Below, one piece after another: positions 42,978 through 43,615 of a stretch of 43,615 nt of DNA. The translations under genes and the position numbers were made by a program. How positions within the stretch are numbered: position 1 is the first letter of the stretch; each line of letters begins with the position of its first letter. This DNA comes from Sporosarcina sp. NCCP-2222 (GTDB lineage Bacteria; Bacillota; Bacilli; Bacillales_A; Planococcaceae). The stretch is from contig NZ_BQYK01000013.1 of NCBI RefSeq assembly GCF_023168145.1, positions 1 to 43,615 of the forward strand, given 5' to 3'. The notes beneath the pieces are model-generated. The model saw nothing but the letters and a program-made list of their open reading frames with translations, did no database searches and was not told where the DNA came from.

Positions 42978-43615
<638 letters not shown>

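Overview
The window reads as the chromosome of an endospore-forming Bacillales bacterium. The evidence is gene order as well as content: glmU-prs-ctc-pth-fin-mfd-spoVT, then yabM-mazG-rqcP-yabP-yabQ-divIC-yabR-tRNA(Met)-spoIIE, then tilS-hpt-ftsH-coaX-hslO-yacD-cysK-pab/fol-lysS, is the early-chromosome block known from Bacillus subtilis, read here on the minus strand. Small differences (no yabS/yabT, no pabA, no yazB/dusB) point to a relative such as Planococcaceae/Sporosarcina; that placement is inference.

Region by region. 1-386: leader and tandem promoters of an rRNA operon whose genes lie beyond the left edge. 387-7136: lysS, the folate genes folK-folB-folP-pabC-pabB, and cysK. 7391-12761: yacD-type foldase, hslO, coaX, ftsH, hpt. 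12833-16716: tilS and spoIIE. 16847-17046: a plus-strand tRNA-Met transcription unit. 17046-19438: DinB-like gene, yabR, divIC, yabQ, yabP. 19440-20520: a small insertion with degenerate repeats and one exported-protein gene. 20583-23926: rqcP, mazG (yabN) and yabM.

23957-35890 is about 12 kb of accessory DNA placed between yabM and spoVT, which are adjacent in B. subtilis. It holds a frameshifted small membrane-peptide gene, an Lrp/AsnC regulator divergent from a metallo-beta-lactamase-fold hydrolase, a lone 'permease-prefix' membrane protein, a complete Fur-controlled siderophore uptake locus (fused FhuB permease, lipoprotein receptor, FhuC ATPase, FhuF reductase), a stretch of gene remnants with a truncated Rgg/XRE-type HTH, and an AT-rich two-gene ABC exporter cassette with an 814-residue FtsX-type permease. 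35940-43615 returns to the conserved block.

How it works together: the conserved genes serve translation (lysS, tilS, pth, ctc, rqcP, tRNA-Met), folate, cysteine, CoA and PRPP supply, division and sporulation (divIC, spoIIE, yabP/yabQ, spoVT, fin), and protein or DNA quality control (ftsH, hslO, mfd, mazG). Several promoters are readable and fit the expected sigma factors: sigma-B before ctc, sigma-G before spoVT, probable sigma-E before yabP, and sigma-A before rrn, cysK, yabR and tRNA-Met. The most promising candidate for something undescribed is the HTH fragment, direct-repeat promoter and ABC/FtsX cassette at 32.1-35.8 kb.
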